Notes: a model not told the origin generated them from the letters alone. A stretch of 31,175 bases of DNA from Solirubrobacteraceae bacterium (GCA_019683665.1 JADGIB010000005.1:1-31175); one strand, 5' to 3'. Shown: positions 15,051 through 24,078, numbered from the stretch's first letter. Translations and numbers: made by a program.

Positions 15051-16722
15051 GCTGGGTCGTGGTCCGCGACGCGACCGGCTCGCCCTCGGGCGGGCGCTCC
15101 CCGGCGCGCTCGAGCGCGGCCGCCACGAACTCGCGGAACAGCGGGGCGGGCCGCTGCGGGCGCGACTTGAACTCCGGGTGGAACTGCGACGCGACGAAGA
15201 ACGGGTGGCCGGGCAGCTCGATCGCCTCGACGAGGCGCTCGTCGGGCGACGTGCCGCCGGCGACGAGCCCGGCCTTCTCCAGCCGCTTGCGCAGGTTCAG
15301 CGACACCTCGTAGCGGTGGCGGTGGCGCTCGTAGATGACCGCCTCGCCGTAGATCTCGCGGATGCGGGTGCCGTCGTGGAGCTTCACCGGGTCGGCGCCG
15401 AGCCGCATCGTGCCGCCGAGGTCGGCGACGTCGCGCTGCTCGGGCAGCAGGTCGATGACCGGCCACTCGGTCTCGTGGTCGAACTCGGTCGAGTTCGCGC
15501 CCGGCATCCCGGCGACGTTGCGGGCGAACTCGGCCACCGCCACCTGCATCCCCAGGCAGATGCCCAGGTACGGGATCCCGTGCTCGCGCGCGACCTGGGC
15601 GGCGAGGATCTTGCCCTCGATGCCGCGGCCGCCGAAGCCGCCGGGGACGAGGATGCCGTCGTGGTCGCGCAGCCGCTCGACCGCGTTCTCCGGCGTGATC
15701 GTCTCCGAGTCGATCCAGTCGATCTCGACGCGGCAGCCGTGCAGGAACCCGGCGTGGCGCAGCGCCTCGCTGACCGACAGGTAGGCGTCCTCGAGCTGGA
15801 CGTACTTGCCGACGAGCGCGATCCGGACCGGGGTCGTGGCCGCGTCGGCGCGGTCGCACAGCGCCTGCCAGCCGCTGAGGTCGGCCGGCGGCACGTCCTC
15901 GATGCCGAAGTGGTCGAGGATGAACTGGTCGACGCCCTGGCGCGCGTAGTTCAGCGGGACCTTGTAGATGTTGTCGACGTCGCTGGCCGACACGATCGCC
16001 TCGACCGGCAGCGACGCGAAGAGGGCGATCTTCTTGCGGATGTCGTCGCCCAGCGGCCCCTCGGAGCGGCACAGGAGCATGTCGGGCTGGATGCCGATGC
16101 GGCGCAGCTCGTTGACCGAGTGCTGGGTCGGCTTCGTCTTCAGCTCCCCGGCGTGGCCGATGTAGGGCACGAGCGTGAGGTGGATGAACATCACGTCGCG
16201 CCGGCCGACGTCGACGGGGAACTGGCGGATCGCCTCCAGGAACGGCAGCGACTCGATGTCGCCGACGGTGCCGCCGACCTCGGTGATGACGAAGTCGACG
16301 TCGGAGGTCTCGCCGATGAGCTTGATCCGGTTCTTGATCTCGTCGGTGATGTGCGGGACGACCTGGACGGTCCCGCCGAGGTAGTCGCCGCGCCGCTCGC
16401 GCCGGATGACGGCGTGGTAGACGCCGCCGGCGGTGACGTTGCTGGCCCGCGACGTGTTCGCGTCGGTGAAGCGCTCGTAGTGGCCGAGGTCGAGGTCGGT
16501 CTCGGCGCCGTCCTCGGTGACGAACACCTCGCCGTGCTGGTACGGCGACATCGTCCCCGGGTCGACGTTGATGTACGGGTCGAACTTCTGCAGGCCGACG
16601 GTCAGCCCGCGGCTGACGAGCAGGCGCCCGATCGAGGCGGCCGCGATCCCCTTTCCGAGGGATGAGACGACCCCGCCGGTGACGAAGATGTAGCGCGTTC
16701 GCTGGGAGCGGGGACTAGGCAT
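15031..16722 (-). CDS. pyrG: CTP synthase
   Basis: The 563-aa enzyme makes CTP from UTP, ATP and glutamine. The N-terminal amidoligase domain starts RYIFVTGGVVSSLGKGIAAAS and contains QKFDPYINVDPGTM and TEVGGTVGDIES. The C-terminal class I glutaminase domain has PGGFGGRG, the nucleophile motif LGICLGMQ, and the His/Glu of QFHPEF. Length is normal. The ATG is preceded by GGAAGA at good distance, one of the few clear Shine-Dalgarno sites here. Its start overlaps the stop of the MraY/WecA-like gene by 8 nt. The position next to steA-steB matches Rv1699. Confidence 0.98.
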   Translation of the reverse strand: MPSPRSQRTRYIFVTGGVVSSLGKGIAAASIGRLLVSRGLTVGLQKFDPYINVDPGTMSPYQHGEVFVTEDGAETDLDLGHYERFTDANTSRASNVTAGGVYHAVIRRERRGDYLGGTVQVVPHITDEIKNRIKLIGETSDVDFVITEVGGTVGDIESLPFLEAIRQFPVDVGRRDVMFIHLTLVPYIGHAGELKTKPTQHSVNELRRIGIQPDMLLCRSEGPLGDDIRKKIALFASLPVEAIVSASDVDNIYKVPLNYARQGVDQFILDHFGIEDVPPADLSGWQALCDRADAATTPVRIALVGKYVQLEDAYLSVSEALRHAGFLHGCRVEIDWIDSETITPENAVERLRDHDGILVPGGFGGRGIEGKILAAQVAREHGIPYLGICLGMQVAVAEFARNVAGMPGANSTEFDHETEWPVIDLLPEQRDVADLGGTMRLGADPVKLHDGTRIREIYGEAVIYERHRHRYEVSLNLRKRLEKAGLVAGGTSPDERLVEAIELPGHPFFVASQFHPEFKSRPQRPAPLFREFVAAALERAGERPPEGEPVASRTTTQRATPSD

Positions 16723-17530
16723 GCGGTCTTCCGATCGAGTCTAGGTGACGAAGGACGGGGGTGCGCTCCACCAGCGCGTTGATCGATCGCAGCTCGCCGT
16801 AGGCGGTCACCCCGAGGAGGATGACGGCGGCCACGGCCAGACCGGCGGTCGACAGGGTGAGCACGAGCCACAGGCCGGCGAGCGCCCCGATGAGGTTGCT
16901 GCCGGTGTCGCCGAGCATCGCGCGCTCGCGCACGTCGTAGAAGCCGGCGACGAGGACCGGCGCCGCGAACAGGCCGAGGGCCCACAGCGGGTCGACGTCC
17001 CAGGCGCCGAGCGTGAGCCCGGCCCCGAGGAGCACGAAGGCCTTGGCGGCCCGCCCGGGCCGCAGGTCGAGCAGGTTGAAGACGTTGGTGGCGAGCACGA
17101 GGACGAGGACGGCCAGCAGGTAGTCGTCGTGGCCGCGCAGCACGAGCAGCGCAAGCCCGAGCGAGCCGACCGCCTTCAGCGCGCCGGTGGAGACCCTCCC
17201 CCCGAGGACGGCGGCGCCGTGGCCCCGCCAGCCGCGCGACGGCCCGCTGAGCGCGTCGTCGGCCAGGCCCAGGAACGCGACGCCGAGCGCGTAGACGGCG
17301 ATCGTCCCCAGCTCGGGGGCGAGGACGTCGCCGCCGGTGACGTCGTCGAGCGGCGCGAGCGGGATCAGCGCGACGACCGCGGCGGCGACGACGAGGACGC
17401 CGAACGGGAACGGCAGCGGCCGGCCGCGGTAGTTCTCGCGGACCTGCCCGGCCTCCTCGAGGGTGCGTCGCAGCGCCGGGGCGAGCGCGAGCGCGGCGAC
17501 GAACGCGACGACGGACGGGAGGGCGTGCAC
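16715..17530 (-). CDS. MraY/WecA-like membrane phosphoglycosyl transferase (short)
   Basis: The 271-aa polytopic protein has the three acidic motifs of the polyprenyl-phosphate N-acetylhexosamine-1-phosphate transferase family: FLGLADDALSG (D91, D92), NVFNLLDLRPGRAAKAF (N149, N152, D155) and MLGDTGSN (D208). Family members move a sugar-1-phosphate from a UDP-sugar onto undecaprenyl or decaprenyl phosphate at the inner face of the membrane. It is shorter than typical MraY (~320-360 aa) and lacks the C-terminal His-rich loop (HHH/HIH) that contacts the sugar nucleotide, so the substrate is open. The GTG start is preceded by TACCGT, 9 nt upstream. It sits between steB and pyrG, overlapping the pyrG start by 8 nt, which suggests an envelope role near the division site (inference). 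Confidence 0.85.
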   Translation of the reverse strand: MHALPSVVAFVAALALAPALRRTLEEAGQVRENYRGRPLPFPFGVLVVAAAVVALIPLAPLDDVTGGDVLAPELGTIAVYALGVAFLGLADDALSGPSRGWRGHGAAVLGGRVSTGALKAVGSLGLALLVLRGHDDYLLAVLVLVLATNVFNLLDLRPGRAAKAFVLLGAGLTLGAWDVDPLWALGLFAAPVLVAGFYDVRERAMLGDTGSNLIGALAGLWLVLTLSTAGLAVAAVILLGVTAYGELRSINALVERTPVLRHLDSIGRPHA

Positions 17531-17539
17531 TGGGCCCGA

Positions 17540-17545
17540 ACGGTA
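17540..17545 (-). promoter_or_regulatory. Candidate -10 (TACCGT) for the MraY/WecA-like gene
   Basis: TACCGT fits TANNNT and ends 9 nt before the GTG at 17530, in the 70-nt gap after steB. Confidence 0.35.
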
Positions 17546-17570
17546 GCCGGGTCGGCGGACGGTCGGCGGG

Positions 17571-17590
17571 CCGCGCGCCGCTTCGCGCGG
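17571..17590. terminator. GC hairpin between steB and the MraY/WecA-like gene
   Basis: CCGCGCG (17571-17577) pairs with CGCGCGG (17584-17590) around a 6-nt loop, 10 nt past the steB stop. No U-tract follows. It may slow or end steB transcription before the next candidate promoter. Confidence 0.35.
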
Positions 17591-17600
17591 GGATCCGCGC

Positions 17601-18476
17601 TCAGGGCCGCGAGACGCCGCCGACGACGCGCGGCAGGAGCGCCTCGGCGCTCGACTTCAGCCCGTAGGCGCCGTCGGCGCCGGCGAGCGCGAAGACGAGC
17701 GCGGCCCGCCCGGAGAGCTGGTCGATCGAGTCGACGGAGGCCAGGCCGCGGTCGCGGTACCACTCGATCTGCGACGGGTCGGTGTCGAGCCGCTCGACGC
17801 CGACGATCGGCATGTCGGTGCGGTTCATGCCGCGGACGATCCCGTTCTCGAGCGTGTCGGTCGTCCCCTCCTGCTCCTCGTCCTCCTCGGGGCGGTCCGG
17901 GTCGCGGACGACGACGACGCCGTCGACCATCCCGAGGTCGCCGGAGAACGAGCGCATGAGCTCGGGCCGCACGGCGGCGACGAGCCGCCCGCCGGTGACG
18001 AGCTGGACGCCGATGCGCTCGGCGAACGGCTCCAGCAGCGTGGCGTCGATCGACATCGCCGCGTAGCGGGTGCCGACGGCGCGCTCGGCCAGCCCGTCGA
18101 CGTCGGGCGGCTCGCGCAGGGCGCCGACCCAGAGCAGGTCCGCCCCGGCCGGCTCGATCGCGCTGCGGACCTCGTCGACGATCCCGCTGTCGGAGTCGCC
18201 GAGGAAGAGCAGGCCGATCCGCTCGCCGGCCAGCCGCGCGGCGACGAGGTCCGGGAAGGTCTGGCGCTCGTAGTCCTCGTGGCGCTCGAGCTCGGCCCGC
18301 AGCTCGGCCGCCTCGGCGCGCGACGCCTTCACGTCCCCGCGCAGCGACTCCTCGATGTCCTGGCGGGCCGACGAGACGAGGCCCGAGTCGCCGATCGCCA
18401 CGCCCAGCAGGATCCCGATCGCCAGCGCCAGGAAGACCGCGACGAGCGAGAGGGCGTGGTAGCGGAAGTCGAACAC
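17601..18476 (-). CDS. steB: SteB/MctB-family copper transporter-like division protein
   Basis: The 291-aa protein begins MFDFRYHALSLVAVFLALAIGILLGVAIG: a short cytoplasmic head and a single N-terminal helix. A coiled-coil follows (~35-70, AEAAELRAELERHEDY), then a Rossmann-like extracytoplasmic domain (ERIGLLFLGDSDS). This is the layout of Rv1698 (MctB, described as a copper-export channel in M. tuberculosis) and of Corynebacterium SteB, which works with SteA in cell separation. The order steA-steB-(x)-pyrG supports the call. The GTG start lies 22 nt after steA, with TACGCT ending 9 nt upstream. An acidic insertion (PEEDEEQEG) lies at ~195. Which role holds here, copper or division, cannot be told from sequence. 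Confidence 0.88.
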   Translation of the reverse strand: MFDFRYHALSLVAVFLALAIGILLGVAIGDSGLVSSARQDIEESLRGDVKASRAEAAELRAELERHEDYERQTFPDLVAARLAGERIGLLFLGDSDSGIVDEVRSAIEPAGADLLWVGALREPPDVDGLAERAVGTRYAAMSIDATLLEPFAERIGVQLVTGGRLVAAVRPELMRSFSGDLGMVDGVVVVRDPDRPEEDEEQEGTTDTLENGIVRGMNRTDMPIVGVERLDTDPSQIEWYRDRGLASVDSIDQLSGRAALVFALAGADGAYGLKSSAEALLPRVVGGVSRP

Positions 18477-18485
18477 GGCGCGGGG

Positions 18486-18491
18486 AGCGTA
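18486..18491 (-). promoter_or_regulatory. Candidate -10 (TACGCT) for steB
   Basis: TACGCT ends 9 nt before the GTG start in the 22-nt steA-steB gap. It fits TANNNT. Confidence 0.33.
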
Positions 18492-18498
18492 GTGGGCG

Positions 18499-19674
18499 CT
18501 AGGCGATGCCGATCAGGACCTGCAGCTTCAGCCACAGCAGCTGGGCGACGTCGTAGAGCGCCGGGGTGCGCCAGATGATGACGGCGAGGGTCGCCAGGCC
18601 GCCGGCGAGGAGCAGGCCGATCGGGGCGACGCCGGGCCGCGGCCGGTAGAGGCGGCCGACGCCCTTGGCGTCGATGAGGTCCTCCCCCAGGCGCAGCCGC
18701 GTCAGGAACGTCGAGGACATGCCGCGCCGGTTCTTGTCGAGGAACTCGACCAGGTTGAACTGGGAGCCGACCGAGACGATCGGCTGGGCGCCCTTCTCGT
18801 GGGCGATCAGCATCGCGACGTCCTGGCTCGTCCCCGGGGCGGGCACGACCTTGTGCGGGAGGCCGAGGCGGTCGAGGCGGGCGCGGCCGGGCGCGCGCCC
18901 GTCCGGGTAGGCGTGGACGACGAGCTCGGCCCCGCAGCGCAGCGCCTCCTCGGAGGCGGAGTCCATGTCGCCGACGATCATGTCCGGCTTGAAGCCCTCC
19001 TCGAGGATCGCCTCGGCGCCGCCGTCGACGGCGACGATCGCCGGCTTCACGTCGCGGATGTACGGGCGCAGGACGCGCAGGTCGCGGCGGTGGTCGACCC
19101 CGCGGACGACGATGAGCGCCGGGCGGTCGCGAAAGCTCGTGTCGAAGCGCGGCAGCTCGATCTTGCCGGCCAGCAGCTCGCGCTCCTCGACCATGTGCTC
19201 GACCGTGTTGCGCGCGAACGCCTCGAGCGCCTCGCCGATCTCCTGGCGGGCGCGGTCGTTGGCGGCCCGCACCGCGGCCGGCGCCTGGACGACGCCGACG
19301 GCGATGGTCTCGTCCCCGCGGCGGACCTCGCCGCCGCGGACGGTGACGACGTCGCCGTCGTGGAGGCGGTCGAAGATCGCGTCGTCGGGCAGGTCGACGA
19401 GCAGGACGCCGGCCTGGACGAGGAGCAGCGGCCCCTGGTTCGGGTAGCGCCCGGTCGAGCTCGGCCGGCAGTTGAGGACGGCGGCGACGCCGATCGCGAC
19501 GAGGTCCTCGGCCGAGACGCGGTCGAGGTCGGCGTGGTCGATGACCGCGATCTCGCCGGCCCGCAGGCGCTTCGTGAGCACCTTCGTGCGGCGGCCCAGC
19601 CGCGCCGGTCCGCTGACCTCCCGCTCGAGCGCCTCCCGGCGCGCGGCGTCCGGGACGCGAGGGGCCGTCGACAT
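18499..19674 (-). CDS. steA: SteA-type cytokinetic ring protein (thiamin pyrophosphokinase-like fold)
   Basis: The 391-aa protein is homologous to Rv1697/SteA. The N-terminal part contains EIAVIDHADLDRVSAEDL and AVLNCRPSSTGRYPNQGP. A central domain resembles thiamin pyrophosphokinase, with AIVAVDGGAEAILEEGFKPD and VGDMDSAS. After GTSQDVAMLIAHEKGA comes a C-terminal membrane helix (~350-372, IGLLLAGGLATLAVIIW) and a short hydrophobic end. In Corynebacterium SteA localises to the division ring and acts with SteB on septal peptidoglycan splitting. The ATG has AAGG 3-6 nt upstream. It follows the AKR gene by 11 nt and precedes steB by 22 nt. True pyrophosphokinase activity is unlikely, since these proteins are outside the canonical enzyme family. 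Confidence 0.9.
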   Translation of the reverse strand: MSTAPRVPDAARREALEREVSGPARLGRRTKVLTKRLRAGEIAVIDHADLDRVSAEDLVAIGVAAVLNCRPSSTGRYPNQGPLLLVQAGVLLVDLPDDAIFDRLHDGDVVTVRGGEVRRGDETIAVGVVQAPAAVRAANDRARQEIGEALEAFARNTVEHMVEERELLAGKIELPRFDTSFRDRPALIVVRGVDHRRDLRVLRPYIRDVKPAIVAVDGGAEAILEEGFKPDMIVGDMDSASEEALRCGAELVVHAYPDGRAPGRARLDRLGLPHKVVPAPGTSQDVAMLIAHEKGAQPIVSVGSQFNLVEFLDKNRRGMSSTFLTRLRLGEDLIDAKGVGRLYRPRPGVAPIGLLLAGGLATLAVIIWRTPALYDVAQLLWLKLQVLIGIA

Positions 19675-19685
19675 GGCCTTCGAGT

Positions 19686-20603
<918 letters not shown>

Positions 20604-20609
20604 GCCCGG

Positions 20610-20615
20610 ACCGTA
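20610..20615 (-). promoter_or_regulatory. Candidate -10 (TACGGT) for the aldo/keto reductase
   Basis: TACGGT ends exactly 6 nt before the ATG at 20603, in the 25-nt recN-AKR gap. The same hexamer precedes tlyA and DUF3866. Confidence 0.42.
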
Positions 20616-20628
20616 GCCGCCCGCTCGC

Positions 20629-22287
20629 CTACGCGGCCTTCAGCAGCTCCTGCGCGTGGCGGCGCGCGGCGAGGTCGTCGGCGTCGGCGCCGAGCATCCG
20701 CACGAGCTCGCCGACGACGGCGTCGGGCGCGAGCTCGGTCACGGTCGTGACGGCCGGGTCGACCGACGTGTCCTTGGCGATCGAGAAGTGGCGGTCCGCC
20801 ATCGACGCGACCTGCGGCAGGTGGGTGATGCAGATGACCTGGCGGCCCTCGCCGAGCGCGCGCAGCTGCTCGCCGACGGCGCGGGCGGTGACGCCGCCGA
20901 TCCCGGCGTCGACCTCGTCGAAGACGAGCGTCGCGCCGCCGGCCTCGTTGGCGACGCCCATGAGCGCGAGCATGACGCGCGACAGCTCGCCGCCGGAGGC
21001 GATGTCGCGCAGCGGCCCGGCCGGGACGCCCGGGTTGGCGGCGATGAGGAACTCGACGGTGTCGGCGCCGGTCGGCCCCGGCTCGCGCTCGTGGAGGGCG
21101 ACCTCGAACGTCGCGCCGTCCATCGCCAGCTCGGCCAGCCGCGCGCGCACCGCCTCGGCCAGCGCCGGGCCGGCCGCGGCCCGCGCCGCGTGCAGCTCGT
21201 CGGCGACCGCGCGCAGCTCGGCCCGCGCCTCCCCGAGCGCCGCCTCGGCCTCCTCGAGCGCCTCGCCGGCGCCGAGCAGCTCGTCGCGCCGGGACCGGCA
21301 GTGCTCGGCGTGGGCGAGCACGGCCTCGACGCTGCCGCCGTGCTTGCGCTCGAGCCGCTCGATCGCCGCCAGGCGCGTCTCGACCGCGTCGAGGCGGCCC
21401 GGCTCGGCCTCCAGCCCCTCGGCGTAGCGGCGCAGCTCGCCGGCGAGGTCGTCGGCCTCGACGGCCAGGGCCCGGAACCGCTCGACGAGCGGGTCGAGCG
21501 TCTCGTCGACCCCGGCCACCCCGTCGAGCTCGACCCCGGCGCGGGCGAGCAGCGACGAGGCGCCGCCGTCGCCGTCCTCGGGGGCGATCGCCTCGACCGC
21601 GGCGAGCGCCGCGCCGCGCAGCGCCTCGACGTGGCGCAGGCGCGCCCGCTCGGCCTCGAGCTCGCGCTTCTCCTCGACGGTCGGCGCGACCTCCTCGATC
21701 TCGGCCAGCTCGTAGGCGACGAGGTCGAGCTCGCGCTCGCGCGAGCCGGCCCGCTCGCGCAGCGCCTCGCGCCGCGCCTCGAGGCCGCGCCCCCCGGCCC
21801 CCGCGGCGGCCGCCCCCGCGCGGCGGGCCGCCTGCTCGGGCCCGCAGAACCCGTCGAGGACGTCGAGCTGGGCCGACGAGAGCGTCAGCCGCCGGTGCTC
21901 GTGCTGGCCGTAGAAGGCGATGAGCGGCTCGGCCAGCTCGCGCAGGTCGGACGCGCTGGCGCTGCGGCCGTTCACGTAGGCGCGGGTGCGGCCCTCGGCG
22001 CTGACGCGCCGGGCGAGGACGACCTCCTCGGCGTCGGCCGGCAGCCGCTCCCCCAGCTCGCCCCGCAGCGCGTCGGGCAGCTCGAAGACGCCCTCGACGT
22101 ACGCCTCGGCCGCGCCGGGCCGGACGATGCCCGAGCGGGCCTTGCCGCCGAGCAGCAGGTCGAGCGCGTGCGCGAGCACGGTCTTGCCGGCGCCGGTCTC
22201 GCCGGTGAGCACGTTCAGGCCGGGCGCGAGGCGCAGCTCGGCGCGCTCGATGAGGAGCAGGTTCTCGACGCGAAGCTCCAGGAGCAT
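20629..22287 (-). CDS. recN: DNA repair protein RecN
   Basis: The 552-aa SMC-like ATPase helps recombinational repair of double-strand breaks. The N-terminal head has Walker A GETGAGKT (29-36) and YGQHEH. Two long Ala/Glu/Arg-rich coiled-coil arms (~160-380) follow. The C-terminal head has the signature SGGELSRVMLAL, Walker B LVFDEVDAGIGG and ITHLPQVASMAD. It starts with ATG; no Shine-Dalgarno is visible, but TAGACC ends 7 nt upstream. A perfect SOS-type palindrome lies 38-53 nt upstream, matching the known LexA control of recN in other bacteria. It follows nadK by 94 nt, unlike the tight nadK-tlyA junction, consistent with its own promoter. Confidence 0.97.
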   Translation of the reverse strand: MLLELRVENLLLIERAELRLAPGLNVLTGETGAGKTVLAHALDLLLGGKARSGIVRPGAAEAYVEGVFELPDALRGELGERLPADAEEVVLARRVSAEGRTRAYVNGRSASASDLRELAEPLIAFYGQHEHRRLTLSSAQLDVLDGFCGPEQAARRAGAAAAGAGGRGLEARREALRERAGSRERELDLVAYELAEIEEVAPTVEEKRELEAERARLRHVEALRGAALAAVEAIAPEDGDGGASSLLARAGVELDGVAGVDETLDPLVERFRALAVEADDLAGELRRYAEGLEAEPGRLDAVETRLAAIERLERKHGGSVEAVLAHAEHCRSRRDELLGAGEALEEAEAALGEARAELRAVADELHAARAAAGPALAEAVRARLAELAMDGATFEVALHEREPGPTGADTVEFLIAANPGVPAGPLRDIASGGELSRVMLALMGVANEAGGATLVFDEVDAGIGGVTARAVGEQLRALGEGRQVICITHLPQVASMADRHFSIAKDTSVDPAVTTVTELAPDAVVGELVRMLGADADDLAARRHAQELLKAA

Positions 22288-22294
22288 GGCGCGT

Positions 22295-22300
22295 GGTCTA
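22295..22300 (-). promoter_or_regulatory. Candidate -10 (TAGACC) for recN
   Basis: TAGACC, an imperfect TANNNT, ends 7 nt before the recN ATG. The SOS-type box lies just upstream of the matching -35 position. Confidence 0.33.
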
Positions 22301-22324
22301 CCAGCGGGCCAGGACGGACCCGCG

Positions 22325-22340
22325 TCGAACGCCCGTTCGC
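22325..22340. promoter_or_regulatory. SOS (LexA) box upstream of recN
   Basis: TCGAAC-GCCC-GTTCGC contains a perfect CGAAC-N4-GTTCG palindrome, the Gram-positive/actinobacterial LexA operator form. It lies 38 nt upstream of the recN ATG in the 94-nt nadK-recN gap. Position and target gene together make this the best-supported operator in the window. Confidence 0.85.
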
Positions 22341-22381
22341 CTCCGCCCCGCGCGCGGCGCCGGCGCGACGCCCGGCCGCCG

Positions 22382-23188
22382 TCAGACGAGATGGCCGAAC
22401 TTCTCGCGCAGGCGCTGGTAGAAGCTCGAGTTCGGCAGCTGGGCCAGGAGCGCGACGCCGTGGCGGAAGCGGCAGTCGAGCGAGTCGCCGGGCGCGAGCT
22501 CGCCGACGTTGCGCCCGTCGACGGCGACGTCGACCGACTCGCGCGCCGAGCGGTTCAGGAGCGTCAGCGTGTCGCCCGGGGCGACGACGAGCGGGCGCGC
22601 GGTCAGCGAGTGCGGGGCGATGAACGTCACGACGAAGCCCTCGACGCCCCAGGCCAGGACCGGGCCCCCGTTGGCGAGGTTGTAGCCGGTCGAGCCGGCC
22701 GGGGTGGCGACGACGAGCCCGTCGCAGCGGACGTGGCCGAGCTCCTCGCTGCCGAGGACGTAGGAGAGGACGGCGACGCGCCCGCCCGGGTGGCGCATGA
22801 GCGTCACGTCGTTGATCGCCGCGTGGCGCAGGCCCGGCGCCGCGATCGCGATCGCCGGCAGCGACAGCGTGTCGAACGCCTTCGCGAACGCCCGCCGGAA
22901 GCCGTCCTCGCAGGCGTCGCGCTCGATCGTGGCCAGGAAGCCGACCTGGCCGAAGTTCACGGCGAAGACCGGCACGCCCGTGTCGGAGAAGCGCCGCAGC
23001 CCCGACAGGATCGTGCCGTCGCCGCCGAGCGCGATCGCGATCTCGGCCTCGCCGTCGGCCGAGCGGTCCCGGTCGCCGTCGACGAGCGTCACCCCCATCT
23101 CGGCCGCGATCCGCTCGAGCGTCTCGGCGGCGGCGCGGACCTCCTCGCGGCGCCCGTGGGTGAGGACGACGGCCACGCGCGAGGCCAT
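22382..23188 (-). CDS. nadK: NAD kinase
   Basis: The 268-aa enzyme phosphorylates NAD to NADP. It shows the GGDGT motif (55-59, ALGGDGTILS), FAVNFGQVGFLA, AINDVTLMR and the nucleotide-binding TPAGSTGYNLANGGP. Length is within the usual range (~270-310). Its ATG shares one base with the tlyA stop (TGATG), a tight translational coupling. The order tlyA-nadK-recN is conserved in actinobacteria and many Firmicutes. Confidence 0.97.
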   Translation of the reverse strand: MASRVAVVLTHGRREEVRAAAETLERIAAEMGVTLVDGDRDRSADGEAEIAIALGGDGTILSGLRRFSDTGVPVFAVNFGQVGFLATIERDACEDGFRRAFAKAFDTLSLPAIAIAAPGLRHAAINDVTLMRHPGGRVAVLSYVLGSEELGHVRCDGLVVATPAGSTGYNLANGGPVLAWGVEGFVVTFIAPHSLTARPLVVAPGDTLTLLNRSARESVDVAVDGRNVGELAPGDSLDCRFRHGVALLAQLPNSSFYQRLREKFGHLV

Positions 23189-23979
23189 CAGACGTCCGCC
23201 TCCGCGACCGCGGCCGCGACGTCGCCCAGCGCGCCCTCGCGCCCGCCCTCGGCCAGCCACAGGAACGTCTCGCGGTTGCCCTTGGGGCCGGGCAGCCCGC
23301 TCGGCGCGACCCCGAGGACGGCGGCGCCCAGCCCGGCGGCGGCATCGGCCACCGCGACGACCGCCTCGCGGCGCAGCTGCGGGTCGCGCACGACGCCGCC
23401 CTTGCCGACCCGCTCGCGCCCGACCTCGAACTGCGGCTTGACCATCACGAGCGCGTCGAAGCGCGCCGCGACGCAGGCGAGGACGGCCGGGAGCACCTTC
23501 GCCAGCGAGATGAACGAGACGTCGGCGACGACGAGGTCCGGCTCGTACGGGAGCTGGTCGGGCGTCAGCGAGCGGGCGTTGACGCGCTCGAGCACGGTGA
23601 TGCGCTCGTCGGTGCGCAGCGACCACGCGAGCTCGCCGTAGGCGACGTCGACGGCGACCACGTGGGCGGCGCCGCGCTGCAGCAGGCAGTCGGTGAAGCC
23701 GCCGGTCGAGGCGCCGACGTCGAGCGCCCGCCGCCCGGCGACGTCGAGGCCGAGCGCGTCGAGGGCGTTGGCGAGCTTCACGCCGCCGCGGGAGACGAAC
23801 CGCGGGCGGTCGTCGACGGCGAGGACGACGGACTCGTCGACCAGCTGCCCCGGCTTGCTCGCGCGGCGGCGCTCCTCGCCGACGAGGACCTCCCCCGCGA
23901 GCACCGACGCGGCGGCGCGGGAGCGCGAGTCGAACAGGCCGCGGCGGGCCAGCAGCGCGTCGAGTCGGACCTTGGGCAC
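23188..23979 (-). CDS. tlyA: TlyA-family 2'-O-ribose rRNA methyltransferase
   Basis: The 263-aa protein has an N-terminal S4 RNA-binding domain (RLDALLARRGLFDSRSRAAA) and a FtsJ-like methyltransferase domain. SAM motif I is ALDVGASTGGFTDCLLQ; the K-D-K-type catalytic residues lie in RGGVKLANAL, LVVADVSFISL and ALVMVKPQFEVG. The family methylates the 2'-hydroxyl of cytidines in 16S and/or 23S rRNA and sets capreomycin sensitivity. The start is taken as GTG (23977-23979): TACGGT ends exactly 7 nt upstream, fitting a leaderless mRNA, and the protein begins PKVRLDALL as in relatives. A TTG at 24043-24045 is a longer, less likely start. It is the first gene of the tlyA-nadK-recN group. Confidence 0.95.
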   Translation of the reverse strand: MPKVRLDALLARRGLFDSRSRAAASVLAGEVLVGEERRRASKPGQLVDESVVLAVDDRPRFVSRGGVKLANALDALGLDVAGRRALDVGASTGGFTDCLLQRGAAHVVAVDVAYGELAWSLRTDERITVLERVNARSLTPDQLPYEPDLVVADVSFISLAKVLPAVLACVAARFDALVMVKPQFEVGRERVGKGGVVRDPQLRREAVVAVADAAAGLGAAVLGVAPSGLPGPKGNRETFLWLAEGGREGALGDVAAAVAEADV

Positions 23980-23986
23980 GCGCGGA

Positions 23987-23992
23987 ACCGTA
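23987..23992 (-). promoter_or_regulatory. Candidate -10 (TACGGT) for tlyA
   Basis: TACGGT plus a 7-nt gap leads straight to the GTG start, the same hexamer and spacing as DUF3866. Confidence 0.45.
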
Positions 23993-24006
23993 CCGGCCGG
24001 CGCGTC

Positions 24007-24022
24007 CGTGACCTCCCTCACA
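24007..24022. promoter_or_regulatory. CRP/GlxR-type palindrome
   Basis: CGTGA-CCTCCC-TCACA matches the TGTGA-N6-TCACA consensus of CRP-family regulators at nine of ten defined bases. It lies between divergent tlyA and the EAL-HDOD gene, centred about 35 bp upstream of the predicted tlyA transcription start. A cAMP- or other CRP-family factor is inferred from the motif alone. Confidence 0.45.
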
Positions 24023-24025
24023 GAC

Positions 24026-24078
24026 GATTGCGGACGCGCAAGCAATCATGTCGGGCAGGTTCGGGCGCCCCGCGCCCG
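24026..24078. repeat. Two inverted repeats in the tlyA/EAL-HDOD control region
   Basis: GATTGC (24026-24031) pairs with GCAATC (24042-24047) over a 10-nt loop. CGGGCGC (24062-24068) pairs with GCGCCCG (24072-24078) over CCC. Both are perfect. They precede the terminator hairpin on the plus strand and could be part of a structured leader RNA. Confidence 0.5.
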
